Below, in pieces: positions 7,681-15,230 of a stretch of 36,742 bases of DNA. The stretch spans positions 1 through 36,742 of the forward strand of contig JAEWGX010000126.1 of NCBI GenBank assembly GCA_023388075.1. The letters are read 5' to 3'. This stretch comes from Pseudomonadota bacterium (GTDB taxonomy: Bacteria; Pseudomonadota; Gammaproteobacteria; Burkholderiales; Burkholderiaceae_E). The notes beneath the pieces were generated by a model. It saw only the letters and a list, made by a program, of their open reading frames with translations, did not search any database and was not told the DNA's origin. How positions within the stretch are numbered: the first letter of the stretch is position 1; the number at the start of each line of letters is the position of its first letter. The position numbers were made by a program, and so were the translations under genes.

Positions 7681-7717
7681 AAGCACTGCTTCGCCGTGCC
7701 TGCTTGCGGCAACGCAA
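7681..7717. promoter_or_regulatory. Two dyads upstream of phaP, possible PhaR or other operator
   Basis: AAGCACTGCTT (7681-7691) is a perfect odd-centred palindrome. TTGCGGCAACGCAA (7704-7717) has TTGC / GCAA arms six bases apart. Both lie 38-75 bases upstream of the phaP start. PhaR repressors of PHA-producing bacteria bind TGC-rich dyads before phasin genes, which is why PhaR is suggested; no promoter boxes could be placed with confidence. Confidence 0.35.
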
Positions 7718-7741
7718 TAGCCGCACCGTCGACCCGGCGAA

Positions 7742-8593
7742 TCAGCCGACCGGCTGGCCGAGCAACTCGCCCCGCAGCCGGCGCAACACCTTCTTGAGAG
7801 TGGCCGCGTTGTCCGGTCCGACGCGGATCATGATCTTCTGCCCGGCGGACAGCCGCTGCAGGGCGGGATCCCGGAACCGGTACAGCACCTTGGGCTGCAC
7901 CAGCTCGATCGGCCCCTGGGGCGTGGGCGCGGCGAGCATGTCGTCGATGGCCACGATCACCCGGTCGTGGAAGCGACCGGTCGGATGGCCGATCTGCTTG
8001 TAGGTCTGGTCCAGCAGCGGATAGAAGCGCAGGTAGAGGCTGACGAGCAGGCGCGGATCGAGCGATGCCGCGAAGGAGACGAAATCGTCGTAGCGTGCGT
8101 AGTTGCGCGGGCTCAGGGTGATGACATCGTCCTGCTTGTCGACGTCGACCAGCCCCGGGATCCGCTGCACCATGCTCATCTGGCTCGGCACCAGCTCGCG
8201 CGGCAGGTTGTCCACCGTGATCACCAGCCGCTTCACGTAGTCCTGCATGTTGATGAACTCGGCCAGTCCATCGGCGCGGAATGCACCCGACAGGGCCTCG
8301 AGGATGGTGCCGTCGCTCTTTTCGACCGGCGGCAGCGGCGCGGCCGGTGCCTCCGGCAGCGCGGGCATCGGATACTCCGGCGGCTTGCGCTCCACCACCG
8401 GCGGCAGCGCAGGCTCCGGCTGCGGCGCCGTCGTGCGCGGCCGCTCGGTGCTGTCGCGGCCGCCGAAACCGTCCCAGAAAGGCACCATCCCGCTCTGCCA
8501 CCAATAGAAGGCGCCGGCCAGCACGACGGCCAAAAGGAAGATCAGCCCCATCGAGGGGCCGCCTGAGCTGCGGGGAGGGCCTTTGCGTGCCAT
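7742..8593 (-). CDS. DUF3014 family membrane-anchored protein
   Basis: A 283-residue protein with one N-terminal transmembrane segment (about 15-32, GLIFLLAVVLAGAFYWW), a Pro-rich stretch (about 50-90) and a folded domain to the end. The domain resembles DUF3014: FINMQDYVKRLVITVDNLPR, SPRNYARYDDFV, RLLVSLYLRFYPLLDQTYKQ and the late VLYRFRDPALQ. The topology suggests a short cytoplasmic start and a periplasmic domain. No biochemical role is established for the family that I can name. It is separated from phaP by 98 bases on the same strand. A TAGAAT hexamer (plus-strand 8645-8650) about 50 bases before the start could be its -10 box, without a clear -35. Confidence 0.85.
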   Translation of the reverse strand: MARKGPPRSSGGPSMGLIFLLAVVLAGAFYWWQSGMVPFWDGFGGRDSTERPRTTAPQPEPALPPVVERKPPEYPMPALPEAPAAPLPPVEKSDGTILEALSGAFRADGLAEFINMQDYVKRLVITVDNLPRELVPSQMSMVQRIPGLVDVDKQDDVITLSPRNYARYDDFVSFAASLDPRLLVSLYLRFYPLLDQTYKQIGHPTGRFHDRVIVAIDDMLAAPTPQGPIELVQPKVLYRFRDPALQRLSAGQKIMIRVGPDNAATLKKVLRRLRGELLGQPVG

Positions 8594-8699
8594 GGTTTGG
8601 GGGGTCGTGCGCGGGGCGTGCGATCCGCGGCGGGCGCACCTTGCATTCTACAGACCCCCGGGGCGTCGCCCGACCTTCAGCGGGCCTCCATGGCCGGAT

Positions 8700-9197
8700 T
8701 CAGGGGAGATAGCGCGGGCGCCTGGCGGACACGATGCCGGTGTCGACGCCGGCCCATTCCAGCCCGCCGAAGAGGCGCGCGTGTTCGATCTTGACGCAGC
8801 GATTCATCACCGAATCCATGCCGTTCGATCGCGCCAGGGCATCGGCCTCCAGGTTCGTCACGCCGATCTGCTGCCACAGCACCTTGGCGCCGATCGCGAC
8901 CGCCTGCTCGGCGATCGGCAGGATATCCGCGGTGCGCCGGAAGCAGTCGACGATATCGACCGTTCGCGCGATCGCGGACGGAATGGCGTGCAGCGCCGGA
9001 TAGCAGATCTCGCCGAGGATGCTCGGATATCTCGGGTTGACGGGCACGATCCGGTAGCCGTGCGCCTGCATGTACTTGGCGGCGAAGAAGCTCGGCCGGT
9101 ACCACTCGGCCGAGAGTCCCACCACGGCAATCACGCGGCTCGTGGCGAGGATCCGCCTCAGCGTCTCGATGTCGTTCGCGTCGCCGCGTGCCGTCAT
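8700..9197 (-). CDS. CoA-binding protein (YccU-like)
   Basis: A 165-residue single-domain protein with the Rossmann-type CoA_binding fold found in YccU and at the N-terminus of succinyl-CoA synthetase alpha subunits. Visible features: beta-strand RVIAVVGLSAEWYRPS (about 22-37) as the nucleotide loop, then YRIVPVNPRYPSILGE, VDIVDCFRR, and AKVLWQQIGVTN with DSVMNRCVKIEH near the end. The start is firm: ATG at 9197 with AGGAG seven bases upstream. It is divergent from the FAH-family gene, sharing a 174-base gap. Its partner or physiological role is unknown. Confidence 0.9.
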   Translation of the reverse strand: MTARGDANDIETLRRILATSRVIAVVGLSAEWYRPSFFAAKYMQAHGYRIVPVNPRYPSILGEICYPALHAIPSAIARTVDIVDCFRRTADILPIAEQAVAIGAKVLWQQIGVTNLEADALARSNGMDSVMNRCVKIEHARLFGGLEWAGVDTGIVSARRPRYLP

Positions 9198-9371
9198 GCG
9201 GTTGCTCCTGACTGTCCTTTTCCGACGTGCCCCTGCCCGCCGTCCCGCAGCCTCTTCTTCGCCGGGACTTTCGCGAGTATCCTCCGAACACGGACCTGCC
9301 GCGAAGCACGCGTACCGGGTTTGGTATTCTGTCGCGATCGTCGTCCAACCCGAGATCGAGGCTCCGTCACC

Positions 9372-10361
9372 ATGAAGCTAGCCACCATCAAGGACGCGAC
9401 CCGCGACGGCCAGCTGGCAGTCGTGTCGCGCGACCTGAAGACTGCGGCGATCGCCGACGGCATCGCAGGCACGCTTCAGCGGGTGATGGACGACTGGGCC
9501 TTCCACGCCCCGCAGCTTCAGGATCTCTACGACGCCCTCAACCAGGGCAAGGCGCGCCACGCGTTCGAGTTCGATCCGTTCCGCTGCATGGCGCCCTTGC
9601 CGCGAGCCTATCAATGGGCCGACGGGTCCGCCTACGTGAACCACGTCGAGCTGGTGCGCAAGGCGCGCAACGCGGCAATGCCGGAGACGTTCTGGACCGA
9701 TCCGCTCATGTACCAGGGCGGCTCGGACGACTTCCTCGGACCCACGGACGACGCGGTCTTCGCCTCCGAAGACTGGGGCATCGACTTCGAGGCCGAGGTG
9801 GCCTGCGTGGTCGACGACGTGCCCATGGGCACCGGGCCCGAAGCGGCCCTGGATCACATCCGCCTGCTCATGCTGGTCAACGACTGGAGCCTGCGCAACC
9901 TGATCCCGGCGGAGCTCGCGAAGGGGTTCGGCTTCTTCCAGTCCAAACCGGCCACCAGCTTCTCGCCGGTGGCGATCACGCCCGACGAGCTCGGCGAGGC
10001 CTGGCGCGACGGCAAGGTCCACCTGCCGATCGAGTGCTTCTGGAACGGCCACCAGGTTGGCCGCGCCAACGCCGGCGACGACATGGTGTTCGACTTCGGC
10101 AAGCTGGTCGCGCACATCACCAGGACGCGCAATGCGCGCGCCGGCTCGATCATCGGCTCGGGCACTGTCTCGAACAAGGATGCCAGCCGCGGCTACTCCT
10201 GCATCGCGGAGGTCCGGGCACTGGAGATGATCGCGGACGGCAAGCCGAGCACGGCGTTCATGAAGTTCGGCGACCGCATCCGGATCGAGATGCGCGATGC
10301 CGCGGGGCACTCCATCTTCGGCGCGATCGAGCAGGAAGTGGTCGCGCCCGGCAAGGGCTGA
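9372..10361 (+). CDS. Fumarylacetoacetate hydrolase (FAH) family protein
   Basis: A 329-residue cytoplasmic member of the FAH superfamily, whose enzymes cleave or hydrate C-C bonds of beta-diketo or 2-oxo acids using a divalent metal. The metal ligands expected for the fold are visible: Glu140 and Glu142 in DWGIDFEAEVACVVDD, and Asp170 in MLVNDWSLRN; later RAGSIIGSGTVSN forms the family's glycine-rich active-site segment. Full length with an N-terminal extension domain, like the longer fumarylacetoacetase-type members. The ATG at 9372 is preceded by GAGG about ten bases upstream. No homogentisate-pathway genes accompany it, so tyrosine degradation cannot be assigned. Confidence 0.88.
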   Translation: MKLATIKDATRDGQLAVVSRDLKTAAIADGIAGTLQRVMDDWAFHAPQLQDLYDALNQGKARHAFEFDPFRCMAPLPRAYQWADGSAYVNHVELVRKARNAAMPETFWTDPLMYQGGSDDFLGPTDDAVFASEDWGIDFEAEVACVVDDVPMGTGPEAALDHIRLLMLVNDWSLRNLIPAELAKGFGFFQSKPATSFSPVAITPDELGEAWRDGKVHLPIECFWNGHQVGRANAGDDMVFDFGKLVAHITRTRNARAGSIIGSGTVSNKDASRGYSCIAEVRALEMIADGKPSTAFMKFGDRIRIEMRDAAGHSIFGAIEQEVVAPGKG

Positions 10362-10387
10362 CGGCGCCGGCACCCCGGGGACGCGCG

Positions 10388-11176
10388 ATGGACACCATGG
10401 ACTTCGTGAAGCGCGCCTGGGCCACTCTGGATCTCTCCTCGCCGTTCAAGCCCACGCTGAGCCTCGAGGAGCTCGACAAGCGCATCGCCGACCTGCGCGC
10501 GGTGGAGCAGTGGCTCGCGCTCAACCAGGGGATGCTGCGCAACACCATACAGGGGCTCGAGATCCAGCGCGGCACGCTGGCGACGGTCCAGAGCCTCACC
10601 GATTCATTCGGGCGGATGACCTGGCCCCCTGGCGAAGACGCCGCCGAGGCGCTGGCCCGCTTCGCTGCCGCCAGCCTCCAGCCACCGCACGCGCGGACGC
10701 CGGGGACGCCTCCCATCGAGGCCGCCTCCGCCGCTCCGGCGCAACCTGCATCCGACGCAGGCGCGGACCGGTTCGCCTCGGCCGGCGCGGAACGGACTCG
10801 TGAAACCGGTGAAACCAAGGGCAGCAAGGGGAACGAGGGTAGCGACGCTGCCGGCCCGCCAGGCGCCGGCGCCGCCCCGTCACTGCCTGCCTGGGGCGGC
10901 AGCATCGATCCGCTCGCCTGGTGGAAGGCGCTGCAAGACAACTTCGAGCAGATCGCCCGCATGGCGGTCGCCACCCCGGACGCCGATACGCGCCAAACGG
11001 GTGCCGAGGCGACTGCGAAACAGCGCAGCGCCACGGCCAAGCCCTCCTCGAAGGCGCGTCCGCCGCGCGGAACAGGCACGAAACCTGCGCCTCGAGCGAG
11101 GGGCAGGCAGGCTGCGCGCGGCGGGCCGGATGCGGCCGGCGCCTCGGCTCGCGCCAAGTCCCGGGAGGAGCAATGA
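10388..11176 (+). CDS. phaM: PhaM-type PHA granule regulatory protein
   Basis: PhaM of Ralstonia (Cupriavidus) activates PHA synthase and tethers PHA granules to the nucleoid. The 262 residues fit: a conserved helical N-terminal block with LEELDKRIADLRAVEQWLAL at about 27-46, then GMLRNTIQGLEIQRGTLATV; a low-complexity Ala/Pro/Gly middle; a short conserved DPLAWWKALQDNFEQIA (about 174-190); and a Lys/Arg/Ala/Pro-rich tail resembling the histone-like DNA-binding tail of PhaM. ATG at 10388, 26 bases after the FAH gene. Its TGA overlaps the ATG of the FIST gene (ATGA, 11173-11176). The phasin gene nearby supports the assignment; phaC is outside the window. Confidence 0.85.
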   Translation: MDTMDFVKRAWATLDLSSPFKPTLSLEELDKRIADLRAVEQWLALNQGMLRNTIQGLEIQRGTLATVQSLTDSFGRMTWPPGEDAAEALARFAAASLQPPHARTPGTPPIEAASAAPAQPASDAGADRFASAGAERTRETGETKGSKGNEGSDAAGPPGAGAAPSLPAWGGSIDPLAWWKALQDNFEQIARMAVATPDADTRQTGAEATAKQRSATAKPSSKARPPRGTGTKPAPRARGRQAARGGPDAAGASARAKSREEQ

Positions 11177-12366
11177 GTTCCCTGTTCCGCTACGGTCATG
11201 CCACCCATCCGCAATGGCGCCTTTGCGCGGAGCTCGCCCTCGCGCAGGTCGAAGCCCAGTCGCGGGATCCGCAATTCAGCAGCCAGGGCAACCTCGGCTT
11301 TCTCTACCTGACGGCGCCGCTCGCGGCCGAGGCCAGCCAGATCCTGGCGCTGGTGAGGAGCCGCACCGGCGTCGAGCACTGGGTCGGGACGGTGGGCGGC
11401 GCGATTTTGTCGAGCGGTGTCGAGTACCGGGACGAGCCCGCCCTCGCGGTGATGATCGCGTCGCTGCCGCCGGGCAGCTTCAGCGTGTATTCCGGGACCG
11501 CACGGATGCCCGCGCCCGGGACCAAGACCGACAGCGGCGCGGATGCCGCCTGGGCGGCGCTGGTCCATGCCGATCCCGGCCTGCCGGATATCGAGAGCCT
11601 CGTGCAGGATCTGTCCGCCAAGGTGGAGACGGGATACCTCTTCGGCGGCCTCTCCAGTGGCGACGCGCCACCGCTGCCGCAGATCGCGGACCAGACCGTG
11701 TGGGGCGGGATGTCGGGCGTCGCGTTCGCGAGCGACGTCGGGATGCGCACCCGCGTCACGCAGGGTTGCTCGCCGCTGTCGTCCGACCACCTGATCACCG
11801 CCTGCGAAGGCAACCTGATCACCACGCTCGACGACGCGCCGGCGCTCGACACGCTGCTCACGGACCTGGACGTGGCCGACGAGATCAAGGTGAGCCGCGA
11901 CGGAGAAGCCCTGCTGGAGGCCCTGCCGGCCAAGCGACTGCGCAACGGCCTCTTCGCCGGCCTGGCATCGGCCAACGCGCAGCGCGGCTTCGGCTTCTCC
12001 GATTACCGCGTCCGCAATGTCGTCGGCATCGACCCCCTGAACCGCCTCGTTGCCATCGCGGAGCAACCGCGGGTGGGTGAACGGCTCGTCTTCTGCACCC
12101 GCGATGCACAGGCGGCACGGCAGGACCTGATCCGCATGACCACGGAGCTGCGCGAGGAGATCGAGTCCGAAGGCCATGTCGTTCGCGGAGGCATCTACGT
12201 CTCCTGCGTCGCCCGCGGGCAGGCGCTCTTCGGCGAACCGGGCCACGAGATGGCGCTGATCAAGGCCAACCTCGGGGAGTTTCCGCTGGTGGGCTTCTAC
12301 GCCAACGGCGAGATCGCGCGGGATACGCTGTACGGGTATACCGGCGTGCTGACGCTGTTCATCTGA
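11173..12366 (+). CDS. FIST N/C domain sensory protein
   Basis: A 397-residue protein with FIST_N (roughly 30-235) followed by FIST_C (roughly 240-385) domains, a pairing proposed to bind small ligands, possibly amino acids, in signalling proteins. Landmarks: WVGTVGGAILSSGVEYRDEPALAV, GYLFGGLSSG, GGMSGVAFA, TQGCSPL, and the FIST_C end GHEMALIKANLGEFPLVGFYANGEIA with YGYTGVLTLF. It has no transmembrane segment or output domain, so it would be a stand-alone cytoplasmic sensor. The start is firm: ATG at 11173 with GGGAGGAG at 11163-11170, overlapping the phaM stop by four bases. Confidence 0.88.
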   Translation: MSSLFRYGHATHPQWRLCAELALAQVEAQSRDPQFSSQGNLGFLYLTAPLAAEASQILALVRSRTGVEHWVGTVGGAILSSGVEYRDEPALAVMIASLPPGSFSVYSGTARMPAPGTKTDSGADAAWAALVHADPGLPDIESLVQDLSAKVETGYLFGGLSSGDAPPLPQIADQTVWGGMSGVAFASDVGMRTRVTQGCSPLSSDHLITACEGNLITTLDDAPALDTLLTDLDVADEIKVSRDGEALLEALPAKRLRNGLFAGLASANAQRGFGFSDYRVRNVVGIDPLNRLVAIAEQPRVGERLVFCTRDAQAARQDLIRMTTELREEIESEGHVVRGGIYVSCVARGQALFGEPGHEMALIKANLGEFPLVGFYANGEIARDTLYGYTGVLTLFI

Positions 12367-12381
12367 GCCGCCGCGGCCCGC

Positions 12382-13119
12382 GTGGACAGCTCCTCGGTCA
12401 GCGTCACCGCCGCCGATCCAGGCGAGGCACCCGCCCCGCAAGCCCCGCGCATCGCCGTGGTCGCCGGTGCCACCGGCCTGGTCGGCACCGAGCTCTGCCG
12501 CCAGTTGCGTTCCGACGAGGCCTTCGCCCAGGTGCTCGTTCTCGCGCGCCGGCCGCCGTCGGTGGCGCAGCCGCCGCTGCAGGTGGAGCTGGTGGACTTC
12601 GCGCGGATCGGCCAGTGGAATCCCGAAGTCCCGATAGACACCGTGTTCTGCGCGCTGGGAACGACCATCCGCAAGGCCGGCAGCGAAGCCGCCTTCCGCG
12701 CGGTCGACTTCGACCTGGTGGTGGAGATGGCGCGGCTTGCCCAGCGCGGTAACGCGCAGCACTTCGTGCTGGTGAGCGCACTGGGCGCGGACCCGGCCTC
12801 CCGGGTCTTCTACCTCCGCGTCAAGGGCGAGGCAGAGGAAGCCGTGCGCTCGCTCGACCTGCCCCATGTCGCGGTGCTGCGGCCATCCGTGCTCGAGGGC
12901 GAGCGGGCGGAGCCGCGCCCCGGCGAGCAGGCTGCCAAGGTCGTCGGCCGGGTGCTGCGCCCGGTGCTGGTGGGGCCGCTGGAGAAATATCGGCCCACTC
13001 CGGCCGCGCGGGTCGCCGAGGCGATGCGCTATCTCGCCCGGCCGGGACGCAAAGGCTTCGAGGTGCTGGGCCCGGTGGAAATCGCTCGCTGGCGGGAGCG
13101 GACCGCGCTCTTCACCTGA
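12382..13119 (+). CDS. NAD(P)-binding SDR-like oxidoreductase (HTATIP2/TIP30-like)
   Basis: A 245-residue Rossmann-fold protein of the atypical short-chain dehydrogenase class. The dinucleotide loop GATGLVG is at 29-35, followed by CALGTTIRKAGSEAAFR, then Ser132 in VLVSALGAD and a YxxxK pair (Tyr144, Lys148 in FYLRVKGEAE), so the catalytic residues appear intact. The GTG at 12382 lies 15 bases after the FIST stop; the first 22 residues are extra to the fold and the true start may be slightly downstream. It probably belongs to the phaM-FIST transcription unit. Its last 91 bases overlap the 3' end of the opposing LysR gene. Substrate unknown. Confidence 0.85.
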   Translation: MDSSSVSVTAADPGEAPAPQAPRIAVVAGATGLVGTELCRQLRSDEAFAQVLVLARRPPSVAQPPLQVELVDFARIGQWNPEVPIDTVFCALGTTIRKAGSEAAFRAVDFDLVVEMARLAQRGNAQHFVLVSALGADPASRVFYLRVKGEAEEAVRSLDLPHVAVLRPSVLEGERAEPRPGEQAAKVVGRVLRPVLVGPLEKYRPTPAARVAEAMRYLARPGRKGFEVLGPVEIARWRERTALFT

Positions 13120-14051
13120 GCGCCGCGCCGGCTCTCGGCGGCACCCACCTCGAGCTCGCGAGCGGTCGCGAGGAACCGTTGCACCGCTGCCTCCTGGTTG
13201 TCGCGCCGCCACGTGAGGACGGACTCGAGGCAGAGCAGGGCCGGATCGACGGCCGGCGCGGTGAGGCGGCGAAGCGCCACCCCGGCCAGCCCGTGACCAG
13301 CCATGCCACCCGGCACGAGCGCGAGGCCCAGGCCGGCTCGCACCATCGCCAGGATCGCCGGGGGCTGCGGCATCGACACCACCCGCCGCGGCACGACACC
13401 GCTTTCCTCGAGCAGGCGCTCCTGGATCACGTGGAAATACTTCGAGATGGGGGACCAGGCGATGTAGGGCGCGTCGTGGAGATGGCGGATCGCGATCGTC
13501 TTGCCGCGCGCGAGCGCGTGGCTGGCAGGCACCGCGACGGACCAGTGGTCCCGCATCACGGTGATTCCGTCGAACCGCTGCGCATCCACCGGTGGCCGCA
13601 CGATGGCGATGTCGAGCGATCCGGTGCCGAGCAGCCGGAGCTGCTCCTCGATGAGGAGCTCCTTGAAGACGAAGCCGACCCCGGGGTAACGGGCGTGGTG
13701 CAGGCCCACGAGCCGGGGCAGGAGATCGTAGGATGCCGTAGCCGTGAAGCCGATCGCGATGGTTCCCAGCACGCCCGCGGCGGCCAGCCGCGTCTCCGCC
13801 GCGGAGTCCTCGGCCCGCCGCAGGATCTCGCGAGCCTCGGGGACGAAGAAGCGGCCCGCCGGGGTGATGCGGACGGATCGGCGGTCCCGGTCGAAGAGGC
13901 GCACCCCCAGCCGCTCCTCCAGCATGGCGATCTGCCGGCTGAGCGGCGGCTGGGTCATGTTGAGCCGCGCCGCGGCGCGGCCGAAGTGAAGCGTGTCGCA
14001 AAGGACGACGAAGCACCGGAGCTGGTGCAGCTCGAATGGCAGCGGAGTCAG
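13029..14051 (-). CDS. LysR-family transcriptional regulator, apparent CTG start
   Basis: DNA-binding regulator with winged helix-turn-helix at about residues 18-60 (HFGRAAARLNMTQPPLSRQI, then LEERLGVRLFDRDRR) and a LysR substrate-binding domain (LGTIAIGFTATASYDLLPRL, DIAIVRPPV, AGLGLALVPGGMAGHG). The helix-turn-helix begins upstream of the first in-frame ATG (13958); extending the frame restores the N-terminus PFELHQLRCFVVLCDTLHFG. No ATG, GTG or TTG occurs before the upstream in-frame stop, but CTG at 14051 has AGGA seven bases away, giving 340 residues. The C-terminus is about 30 residues longer than usual and overlaps the neighbouring gene antisense. Divergent from the Bug-aldolase pair, which it probably controls. 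Confidence 0.85.
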   Translation of the reverse strand: MTPLPFELHQLRCFVVLCDTLHFGRAAARLNMTQPPLSRQIAMLEERLGVRLFDRDRRSVRITPAGRFFVPEAREILRRAEDSAAETRLAAAGVLGTIAIGFTATASYDLLPRLVGLHHARYPGVGFVFKELLIEEQLRLLGTGSLDIAIVRPPVDAQRFDGITVMRDHWSVAVPASHALARGKTIAIRHLHDAPYIAWSPISKYFHVIQERLLEESGVVPRRVVSMPQPPAILAMVRAGLGLALVPGGMAGHGLAGVALRRLTAPAVDPALLCLESVLTWRRDNQEAAVQRFLATARELEVGAAESRRGAQVKSAVRSRQRAISTGPSTSKPLRPGRAR

Positions 14052-14109
14052 GACGTGTTCCTCGCGGGACGGATGGCGGCCGGATGACCGCCATGCACCA
14101 GGGGCAGTG

Positions 14110-14124
14110 ATACCGTAATTGGAT
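14110..14124. promoter_or_regulatory. Candidate LysR-type operator (T-N11-A)
   Basis: ATACCGTAATTGGAT contains the T-N11-A core with partly symmetric arms (AT.CC / GG.AT), in the 187-base gap between the divergent LysR and Bug genes. LysR regulators typically bind such sites in the shared upstream region. Sequence match and position only. Confidence 0.4.
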
Positions 14125-14238
14125 CAAATCATGCCATGACCGCATTGGACCCGAATCGTTCCCCTGTCTAGCATCACCCCGGCCTTGGCGCCCGCGGGGG
14201 CGGTCTCGGCACAAGAGAAGAGATTCACAGGAGAACCG

Positions 14239-15225
14239 ATGAATTCCCGAACCACGAGGCGCGCGCTGCTCGGCGCTGCCGCCGCCGGCATGGTTGCCCC
14301 GATGCTTCGCCCCGCGCCGGCGCGGGCCGCAAGCGGCTACCCGGCGAAGTCGATCCAGATGATCATCCCCATCGGCGCCGGCGGCGTCGCCGACGCCGGC
14401 GGGCGCATCGTGGCCAAGCGGCTCGGCGAGGAGCTGGGGCAGACGGTCGTCGTCGAGAACCGGCCCGGCGCCAACCAGGTGGTCGGCGTGGGCCACGTGT
14501 CGCGGGCGGCCGCCGACGGCTATACGCTCCTCTGGACTACCAGCGGGTTCACCGCCTCCCCCGTGCTGGTGAAGGACTATCCGTTCGTCGCCGCGCGCGA
14601 CTTCCTGCCGATCGCACTGGGTGCGACCAGCAACAACGTGCTGGTCGGATCGACGAACTTCGAGGGAAAGACGCTGGCGGACTTCGTCGAGCACTCCAAG
14701 CGCCACCCCGGGACGATGTTCTACGGCACGCCGTCGGGCGCGACCACGCTGGTCTTCGAGTACCTCAAGCTGGTGACCGGCGCGAAGCTGGAAGGCGTCA
14801 TGTACAAGAGCACGCCGAACGCGTGGACCGACCTGGTGGGCGGTCGCATCCATGCGCTGATGGATGGTCCGCGCCTGTCCAAGGGTCAGATCGATGCCGG
14901 CCGGGCACGCGGCCTGGCCGTGTGCGGCTCGCGCCGCGCCCCGGAGCTGCCCGACGTCCCGACCGCCGCCGAGCAGGGCTACCCGGATTTCGTGCTGGAG
15001 ACGTGGCAGGGCCTGTTCGCGCCGGTGGGCACGCCACCCGAGATCGCGCAGCGGCTCGAGGCTGCCATGCGCAAGGTGATGGGCTCGCCGGCCACCCAGG
15101 AAGAGCTGCGGGCGGCGGGGCTGGACGGCAGTGTGACCTCGTCGGCCGAGTTCACTGATCTCGTGCGCAAGCATACCGACCTCTGGGCGTCGGTCGCGCG
15201 ACAGGCCGGGATCAAGCCGCAGTAG
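14239..15225 (+). CDS. Bug-family TTT solute-binding protein
   Basis: Periplasmic receptor of the tripartite tricarboxylate transporter class; Bug proteins bind carboxylates or related small molecules. The ATG at 14239 with AGGAG (14229-14233) gives 328 residues. The signal peptide has a twin-arginine-like start (TTRRALLGAA) and ends near ARA-ASG. The mature part begins with the Bug pattern YPAKSIQMIIPIGAGGVADAGGR, then VVVENRPGAN, ADGYTLLW, and late ELPDVPTAAEQGYPDF and FAPVGTPPEIAQRL. No TctA/TctB membrane genes are nearby, so it must share permeases encoded elsewhere. It is five bases upstream of the HpcH/HpaI aldolase, so one operon. Confidence 0.93.
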   Translation: MNSRTTRRALLGAAAAGMVAPMLRPAPARAASGYPAKSIQMIIPIGAGGVADAGGRIVAKRLGEELGQTVVVENRPGANQVVGVGHVSRAAADGYTLLWTTSGFTASPVLVKDYPFVAARDFLPIALGATSNNVLVGSTNFEGKTLADFVEHSKRHPGTMFYGTPSGATTLVFEYLKLVTGAKLEGVMYKSTPNAWTDLVGGRIHALMDGPRLSKGQIDAGRARGLAVCGSRRAPELPDVPTAAEQGYPDFVLETWQGLFAPVGTPPEIAQRLEAAMRKVMGSPATQEELRAAGLDGSVTSSAEFTDLVRKHTDLWASVARQAGIKPQ

Positions 15226-15230
15226 CCGCC

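Noticed and set aside
9198..9371. Promoters for the divergent CoA-binding and FAH genes
   Set aside because: TATTCT (9325-9330) and a minus-strand GATACT resemble -10 boxes, but neither has a -35 box at usable distance, so no assignment was made.
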